The position numbers were made by a program, and so were the translations under genes. From Chloroflexota bacterium (GTDB taxonomy: Bacteria > Chloroflexota > Limnocylindria > Limnocylindrales > CSP1-4), in the NCBI GenBank assembly GCA_021812735.1, contig JAKAMV010000249.1, positions 1-10,851 of the forward strand: 10,851 bases of DNA. Direction: 5' to 3'. Position 1 is the first letter of the stretch. Each line of letters begins with the position of its first letter. Positions 5,580-10,851 of this stretch are shown here, piece by piece. The notes beneath the pieces were generated by a model that saw only the letters and a list, made by a program, of their open reading frames with translations, did not search any database and was not told the DNA's origin.

Positions 5580-6177
5580 GGCTCGCCTCCCTGTCGTCGG
5601 GGTCCTGCGCGGCACGGTGCAGGATGTCGAGGAGGTCGCGGGATTTCACCAAGTCCGGCCCGTTATCACGCAGCCAGCGCTTGACTAGGCGGGCGTCGAT
5701 GCGGGCGTTCGCCTCCGGCTCGGCGATGAGCGCATCGACCTCCTCGTCGGTCACATCCATCCGCAAGGCGTCGATGTCCACCGGATTCCCCAGCCTGAGG
5801 GGCTGGGCGCTCCAGAAGCAGTCATGCGAGGCGGTCTCGCTGGCGAGAGCGGCGTAGAGGGCGTCGATGGCATCCATGAGCCGGTCCATATGCGCCGCGT
5901 TGACGATGACCTCGCGCCTCCCGCTCGTCGCCCACGCTGTCGGCACGTTGAGCGCCTCCTGTGCCTCCACCACGGCCCGCGCAGCCTCGCGCAGCCGGGC
6001 CGACTCGGTCAGCTCGGCGTCTAAGGTGGCGAGGAGGTTCGGGACGTGGACCCCCATCTGGTCGAGCCTCATCGATCCGAGGTAGGCGCGAAGGTCGGCC
6101 AGTTCCTCGGGAGTCAGGGGCCGAACATAGGGTCCGTAGCCAACCGGCGTCAGCGCCTCGCGCATCTTGTCGCTCAC
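5572..6177 (-). CDS. helical hypothetical protein (201 aa)
   Basis: The GTG start at 6177 overlaps the upstream stop (GTGA) with GGGAGG upstream; the frame is open further but the extra stretch is the neighbouring gene read out of frame. The protein is mostly helical: LTPEELADLRAYLGSM, then ELTESARLREAARAVVEAQE (coiled-coil-like), HMDRLMDAIDALYAALASE, and an acidic C-terminal part (VTDEEVDALIAEPEANARID) ending in DLLDILHRAAQ. The AARAVVEA helix is a pattern seen in unrelated small actinophage proteins. I recognise no family or active site. Base composition looks somewhat less GC-rich than its neighbours, which could point to separate acquisition. Confidence 0.75.
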   Translation of the reverse strand: MSDKMREALTPVGYGPYVRPLTPEELADLRAYLGSMRLDQMGVHVPNLLATLDAELTESARLREAARAVVEAQEALNVPTAWATSGRREVIVNAAHMDRLMDAIDALYAALASETASHDCFWSAQPLRLGNPVDIDALRMDVTDEEVDALIAEPEANARIDARLVKRWLRDNGPDLVKSRDLLDILHRAAQDPDDREASRE

Positions 6178-6192
6178 AGGTCGCCTCCCTCG
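6173..6192 (-). repeat. 20-bp gene-junction repeat, copy 2
   Basis: Identical to 5207-5226 with the same layout: the C-terminal codons EGGDL of the nuclease-like protein, GGGAGG, and the GTGA overlap that starts the 201-aa protein. Confidence 0.7.
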
Positions 6193-6800
6193 CATCGCGC
6201 GGACTCCTCGTCCCTGCCGAATCGGTCCAGCCACCAGTCGCCCGGGACGGCGTAGTAGCCGACGCGCCGGGGCAGGCCCAGCCACTCGCCAGCATCCCAG
6301 CCGCGCACGAACATCCAGTCGCGCGTCCTGACGCCCTGCCGCACGAACGAGCGGACGACGACGGGGCAGCGGTTCCCGTAGAGGCCACCCATGCGCTCCA
6401 TCGGAACCCTCAGGTAGCCGGGCAGAGCGTCCATGAACAGCGGAGCATCCGAGATGGCGGCGATCCAGCGCGACGGCAGCGAGCGCGTCGCCTTGCTCTG
6501 CCACTTCCACGTCCGGCCGAGGTGGTCCACGGGATCGCCGCGCTCGCCGATCTTGGTCGGGCCGTAGACCCGCTCGATGCGGCGCTCCTGGTCGCCCCCG
6601 AGGCGACGGCTGTTCGCCCCCCGCCTCGACGCCTCCGCGCTCCGTGGCCTCCCGCAGCGGCGGCAGACGGTCCGGGCGACGGCGATGCCGTCGCCGACGG
6701 CTACCGGCTCTCCGGGCGCCCACTCGTGTCGCCGGCACCTCCGGGCGGGCGCCGCGCCGGGACGGGGGCCGTCGGGGGCGGGGAACAGGTCGTCCGTCAC
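6174..6800 (-). CDS. zinc-ribbon protein with possible PD-(D/E)xK-type nuclease core (208 aa)
   Basis: GTG start at 6800 with GAGGG upstream. The first 16 residues (MTDDLFPAPDGPRPGA) are identical in DNA to the start of the methyltransferase gene. Residues 22-49 carry C22/H25 and C46-x2-C49, a likely zinc site. The core RRLGGDQERRIERVYG, then GERGDPVDHLGRTWKWQSKA, has Glu72, Asp89/Asp92 and a Q101-S-K103, a spacing like the E, D and (E/Q)xK residues of PD-(D/E)xK nucleases and Holliday-junction-resolvase-like enzymes. A Trp/Arg-rich C-terminal half follows (SFVRQGVRTRDWMFVRGWD). The nuclease call is an inference from residue spacing; some other DNA-processing function is possible. Confidence 0.65.
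   Translation of the reverse strand: MTDDLFPAPDGPRPGAAPARRCRRHEWAPGEPVAVGDGIAVARTVCRRCGRPRSAEASRRGANSRRLGGDQERRIERVYGPTKIGERGDPVDHLGRTWKWQSKATRSLPSRWIAAISDAPLFMDALPGYLRVPMERMGGLYGNRCPVVVRSFVRQGVRTRDWMFVRGWDAGEWLGLPRRVGYYAVPGDWWLDRFGRDEESARCEGGDL
6752..6800 (-). repeat. 49-bp start-codon repeat, copy 1
   Basis: Identical to 8271-8319 over 49 bases. On the minus strand it begins exactly at the GTG start codon and encodes MTDDLFPAPDGPRPGA; upstream of the GTG the two copies differ. Confidence 0.85.
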
Positions 6801-6812
6801 GGGATCGCCCTC

Positions 6813-6841
6813 TTGACAATGTAGTCTGTGGGCGCTACATT
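6813..6841 (+). promoter_or_regulatory. strong sigma70-type promoter with inverted-repeat operator (cassette 2)
   Basis: Consensus -35 TTGACA (6813-6818), 17-bp spacer, -10 TACATT (6836-6841). A 7-bp inverted repeat AATGTAG (6818-6824) / CTACATT (6835-6841) has its arms on the edge of the -35 and on the whole -10, so a bound dimer should block polymerase. The context CCCTCTTGACA matches the cassette 1 promoter, but the operator sequence differs, suggesting a different cognate regulator. The region lies head-to-head with the gene starting at 6800. Confidence 0.85.
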
Positions 6842-6868
6842 CTTGGCACCCCGACACAGGAGATCGAG

Positions 6869-7060
6869 ATGACGAGGCGGCACAGCAGGGCGGACGTGGT
6901 GGCTGAGGCCGACGTGGTCCGCGAGATGACCATCGACCAGGTCCGCGCAATGGGCGGCCTGCTGGGAGCCGTGGCGTCGGCGAAGGCCGCGCACGACGGC
7001 TTCTACGGCTACCGAGACAGCGCGACGGGCCGCAAGATCTGCATCGTCCTGAAGGCGTGA
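6869..7060 (+). CDS. small hypothetical protein (63 aa), cassette 2
   Basis: The ATG at 6869 follows AGGAG with six bases between; the 16 bases from AGGAG through the start are identical to the start of the 3812 gene of cassette 1. The protein reads MTRRHSRADVVAEADVVREM, then a helix with a Gly-rich turn (AMGGLLGAVASAKAAHDG), then an aromatic and basic end (FYGYRDSATGRKICIVLKA). No family recognised. It is the only gene between the operator-controlled promoter and the HTH gene, so it is presumably the effector of the cassette. Function unknown. Confidence 0.75.
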   Translation: MTRRHSRADVVAEADVVREMTIDQVRAMGGLLGAVASAKAAHDGFYGYRDSATGRKICIVLKA

Positions 7061-7063
7061 CAC

Positions 7064-7252
7064 ATGCGCTACCTGACCATCGCCGAGGCGGCTGACCGCC
7101 TCGGCGTCTCGGCGTCCACGCTGCGGACGCAGGCCGACCGCGGGCGCCTGCGGACGGAGCGCATCGGGCGCACGCCCGTCGTCACCGAGCGCGAGGTCGA
7201 GCGATACCGCGCCGAGTCGCTTGGGCGTCACGGCCGACCGCCTTCGCGGTAG
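7064..7252 (+). CDS. MerR/excisionase-type helix-turn-helix protein (62 aa), cassette 2
   Basis: ATG at 7064, three bases after the previous stop. The protein is a compact HTH_17 domain: YLTIAEAADRLGVSASTLRT (helix-turn-helix), QADRGRLRTERIGRTPVV (wing), TEREVERYRAE, and a short basic tail. It has the same fold, order and position as the 4328 gene (shared EAA--LGV--STLR and EVERYR elements), yet the two proteins are clearly diverged. A likely role is repression of its own promoter through the AATGTAG/CTACATT repeat, as Aca-type regulators do; an excisionase role is the alternative. Its last 25 bases overlap tail-to-tail with the methyltransferase gene. Confidence 0.85.
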   Translation: MRYLTIAEAADRLGVSASTLRTQADRGRLRTERIGRTPVVTEREVERYRAESLGRHGRPPSR

Positions 7253-8319
7253 GCCAGCGTCAACTGCTCGTCGGTGACCGGACTGCCACCGCGGATCCGC
7301 CCATCCAGGCGGTGGAAGGCGAACCGGCCCTGCGCCGGGACGACCGCGTTGCCCAAGGCGGTGAGGCGCTTGGCCCGGTTGGGGATGCCGAGGCCGACGC
7401 GCGGGATCGCGGGCTCGGACTCCCAGCCGTACAGGGGGCCGGGCTGCGGCTTGGTCACGTCCGTCCAGCCGATGGGGCAGTTCATCAGCCACTCGACCCA
7501 ATCGGGGTTGAGCGCGCCGCGCTCCCGCGACGGCTCGACGGCTCGACCCAGTAGACTGTTGACCGGCACGGTGCCGTTGGCGACGGAGTCGCCCGTGTCC
7601 TTGTGGTCCCGCGTCGTCGGCGTCGGCCACAGCGCGGGGCCGCGAAGATTGTCGGACAGGTGACCCGACGGCGAAGGGTAGCCGCGCACCGCGCCCAGCA
7701 GGTCGCCGCGACCGCCCCGCTCGCCGCTCGTGGACGTGGGTGTCGGCCACGTCACGGCGCGGTTGCCCTTGGGCCGTGTCGTGCCCTCCCAGCCGATGCG
7801 CCCGCGGACGCCCATGATGAAGATGCGCTTGCGGAGGTGCGGGGCGCCCACGTCGGCGGCGGCGACCACCTCCCACGCGCCGCCGTATCCCATCTCGGAC
7901 AGCTCCGCGAGGATGCCGTCGAGGCCGAGGGTGCGGATGCCCATCGGGTTCTCGAAGAACACGGACCTCGGCATCGCCTCGCGGACCACGCGCAGCGCCT
8001 CGGGCCACAGCCAGCGGTCGTCCTGGTCGCCCTTGCGCCTCCCGGCGTGGGACACGGGCTGGCACGGGGGCCCGCCGAACACGAGGTCGAGCGACCCCGG
8101 CTCGGGGTGGTAGTCGCGCACGTCGGTGACGCGCTCGACGCCGGGCCAACGCAGCGCCAGCACGTCGAGGCAGTACGGGTCGCGCTCGACCTGGACGACG
8201 GGCTCGACGCCCAGCGCCAGGTCGAGGCCGCCGATGCCCGTGAACAGGCTCGCGGCCCTCACCGCTCGCCCCGCGCCGGGACGGGGGCCGTCGGGGGCGG
8301 GGAACAGGTCGTCCGTCAC
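7228..8319 (-). CDS. C5-cytosine DNA methyltransferase
   Basis: A 363-aa enzyme of the Dcm family that transfers a methyl group from SAM to C5 of cytosine in a specific DNA site. Motif I: SLFTGIGGLDLAL (24-36). Motif IV: FGGPPCQPVSHAG with nucleophile C86. Motif VI: ENP (123-125). Motif VIII: LRKRIFIMG (162-170). Target-recognition region: about 180-290, with two WPTPT elements. Motif X: ALGNAVVPAQ (321-330). All are complete, so it should be active. GTG start at 8319 overlaps the upstream stop, with GGAGGTG upstream. The first 16 residues precede motif I and are shared with the 6800 gene. No cognate restriction enzyme is evident, which suggests protection of phage DNA against host restriction. 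Confidence 0.95.
   Translation of the reverse strand: MTDDLFPAPDGPRPGAGRAVRAASLFTGIGGLDLALGVEPVVQVERDPYCLDVLALRWPGVERVTDVRDYHPEPGSLDLVFGGPPCQPVSHAGRRKGDQDDRWLWPEALRVVREAMPRSVFFENPMGIRTLGLDGILAELSEMGYGGAWEVVAAADVGAPHLRKRIFIMGVRGRIGWEGTTRPKGNRAVTWPTPTSTSGERGGRGDLLGAVRGYPSPSGHLSDNLRGPALWPTPTTRDHKDTGDSVANGTVPVNSLLGRAVEPSRERGALNPDWVEWLMNCPIGWTDVTKPQPGPLYGWESEPAIPRVGLGIPNRAKRLTALGNAVVPAQGRFAFHRLDGRIRGGSPVTDEQLTLAYREGGRP
8271..8319 (-). repeat. 49-bp start-codon repeat, copy 2
   Basis: Second copy, forming the start of the cytosine methyltransferase gene. The two proteins diverge completely after residue 16. Confidence 0.85.
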
Positions 8320-10851
8320 CACGACACCTCCGCGGCGGCCAGCCCGAGCCCCAGCGGGGCCAGCGCGGCGAAGTCGCCGGCCGGCAGGTCCACCAGCCGC
8401 TCGGACCCCCCGACGCGGCACAGGCACCAGTCGGCCAGCGTCACCGAGACGACGCTGCCGCCCGACGCCACGGAGACCCGCGTGCCGCGCCACGATGGCC
8501 CCAGGGCGGCCCGCAGCGCCGGTCCGGCGGCCGCGGTGCCCCTCGGTGCCGCGTACCAGCTCGCGACGCCCCTGAGGGCCGTTACTGACGGGCTGGGGGG
8601 CACCCTGTCGAGCGCCGGGCCGCCGGTCAGCACGGCGAGGGCCAGCAGCAGGGCGGGCGCGCTCACGGCTCGCCCCGGATCGGCGTCCCGCTGTCCGCCA
8701 GCGTCGCCATCACGTCGGCCAGCCTGCGCATGGACCGCCGGTCGGCCTCGCGCTCCTCCCGTCGGCGGGATGCGTCCTCGGCATCGGCCTCGCGGGACGC
8801 CTCGCGCATCCCGTCCCGCTCGCGCATCAGGCGGCCGATCACCTGCGACCACGACGTGGCTCCCGCCGCGCACCGCCCGAGCAGCGCGGGCGTCTCGCGG
8901 ATCGCCCGGATGAGCACGGCCCGCTGGGACGGCGCGTCGTCCTCCCACGAGTCGAGCTCGGTCCCGCTCGGAGCGAAGATGCACCCGTTGAGTGCCATCG
9001 CGTGGCGGATCTCGCGCCACTCGGGGCTGAATCCGCCCCACGACGCCTGCGCCGCCTCCCACTCGGCTCGGCTGTAGGTCCTCATGCCGTCCTCCCCACG
9101 GGGTCAACGAGGCCGAGGGCACGCGCGCCCTGTGAACTAGACGATCTCGTTAACCCTACGGACGGTACGGACGGTACGGACGGTACGGTAGCCGTGGTGT
9201 CCGGTGGGTTTACCACCCCGGTACCACCGTGGTAACCGCTATGGCCACCCGGCCGGTTGCCCTTGGCGAGATTGCAGCTGAGGTGGGACGGCTGGCGGTT
9301 CTCGGGGACGTCCGACCCGCCGGCGCTGATCGGGATGACGTGGTCTACGGTGAAGCAGCGGGGATCTGGATACCGGAGCGCGAGGTCGATCTCGTCGCCG
9401 CAGATCCCGCAGCGCGAGCCGTGGTGCTCCAGCGCCTCCTCCTTTCCCTTCCTGCGATCGTTCGCCCTGCGCCACTTCTCGCGCGACAGGTCCCTGCGCT
9501 CGCGCGCCGGCCCGAACCACCGATCCCACGTCGCCGGGGCGACCATGCCGTCCCGATCGAGCAGGTCGAAGCGCCTCAGCGCCGCGACGACCGCCCGGTC
9601 GAACGGGATCAGGGACGGCCATGCGTCCTCGACCCGAATCCGCTCGCCGGACCGCCACGACTCCGCGGCCGTGGCGAGGTAGGCCAGGAACGCGGGCGCC
9701 GCGAGCTCCGGGTGGCGACGGGCGAGGCGCCGGAACTTCGGGTCCTCGTGGATCGACGTGGAGACGTCCATGACCGCGAACCCGCCGTCGCGGCTCACGC
9801 CGCCGCCTCCCGTGCCGCCTTCCGACGCGCGCGCCGCTCCCGGTTCGCCGCGACCCTCTGCTCGCGATGCGACGCGTAATACTGCCGGTCTGCCTCGCGC
9901 TTCTGGTCGCGGTGCGACTCGCGGTACTTCTTGGCCGAGGCGCGCACCGACTCCGGGTTGGCCCTGCGCCACTCCCGCGCGCGCTCGGCTGGCGTCCGAG
10001 GCTCGCGGGTCGCCACCGGCTGGGGCGCGGCTGGCTCGGGCGGGGCCTGGACGGTCTCCACGCGCCACTCGACTGCCGGGCTGCCGCTCGCGACGGCGCT
10101 GCCGCGCAGGCTCCCGCCCTGGCGGACGCAGGGGAGCGGGCCGAGGTCGTGCGCCTCCCGGCGCGCGTCGCGCAGCATCACCGCAGCCCTCCCCGCGACG
10201 TCCGCCGCGTCCACTCCGCCACCACCTCGCGCTCGGCCTCGCCCTCGCGCTCGGCGATGAGGCGGAGGTCGTCCTCGAGGCGGTCCCACTCGGCGCGGCA
10301 GGGAGCCACGTGCAGCACCCGGCCGTCGGGCAGCACGCTGTGCTCCTCCCCGGGGCGGAAGCCGCGACCGCACCGGGCGCAGCGCAGGTCAGGGGAGCGC
10401 CACCGGCGCATCGGCGGCCTCACCGGTCTCTCCACGGGTGCGCCTGGTTACGTGAGCGGGCGTCCCTGCGCTCGCTCGGCGCCAGCCTGTCCGCGACCGC
10501 TCCGACGGCGGCCATCAGCAGGCACAGGGCGGCCATCGCCGCCAGCAGGTCAGCGGGCTGCATCACGACTCCCACGTCCTCCCCACGACCGCGACCCACG
10601 GGCCGGTCAGGGTGGCGAAGTGCTCGGGGCTGAGGAGGTCGCGGACGACGAGCGCCACCGCCGCGCCCCACGCCGCGTCCCACGCCGCGCCCCGCGCCGC
10701 GCCCAGCGCCGCGCCCAGCCGCTCGGCCTCGTCGGCCGTGAGGCGCCCGGCGCGCTCGATCAGCGACACCACGGCCTCGCCGTCGGGGCCCAGCGCCTGC
10801 CACGCGGGCAGCTCCGCGACCACGCGGAGCGCGTGCACCGCGCGCTTGTGC

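Overview
The window is about 10.9 kb of very GC-rich DNA, roughly 70-75% G+C by eye. It carries small, tightly packed genes that nearly all read leftward (minus strand) and overlap by 1-8 bases in ATGA, GTGA or TGATG junctions. HNH nucleases, a stand-alone cytosine methyltransferase, holin-like membrane proteins, a papain-like peptidase and many tiny orphan proteins mark it as part of a tailed-phage (or prophage) genome. High GC, frequent GTG starts and the character of the small proteins fit an actinobacterial or similarly GC-rich host; this is inference. A half tRNA-Cys resembling an attP core suggests a temperate phage, but no integrase, repressor, terminase or structural gene lies in the window.

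Layout. Positions 10851-4701 form one long leftward operon: a helical Ala-rich protein (partial), a small membrane protein, zinc-ribbon proteins, a basic repeat protein, an HNH protein with an N-terminal replication-like domain, an unknown protein, a secreted RlpA-like protein, a C5-cytosine methyltransferase, a putative nuclease, unknown proteins, a Cys/His-rich membrane-anchored protein and a solo LuxR/GerE HTH. Positions 3302-1 form a second leftward operon: an XhlA-like coiled-coil/membrane protein, a small unknown, a papain-like cysteine peptidase and a holin-like protein (a plausible lysis or entry module), then an HNH-like protein, two tiny proteins, and a fusion of an HNH nuclease with a P-loop kinase that runs off the left edge.

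Two short cassettes point the other way. Cassette 1 (3560-4522) and cassette 2 (6813-7252) each start with a strong sigma70-type promoter (TTGACA, 17-bp spacer) with an inverted repeat at the spacer. Each then encodes one to three small orphan proteins and ends with a 62-64 aa MerR/excisionase-type HTH gene. This is the layout of a self-regulated moron and of anti-CRISPR (acr-aca) loci. The function is not shown by sequence, but this is the most interesting system here. Cassette 1 is flanked upstream by a five-copy 14-bp iteron-like array (3464-3533) and downstream by the tRNA-Cys 3' half (4588-4637), so its HTH protein could instead be a recombination directionality factor.

A second theme is reuse of DNA at gene starts. 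Several repeats of 16-49 bp lie on ribosome-binding sites and start codons, so unrelated proteins share identical first residues or identical gene junctions. This looks like mosaic shuffling at translation-initiation sites.
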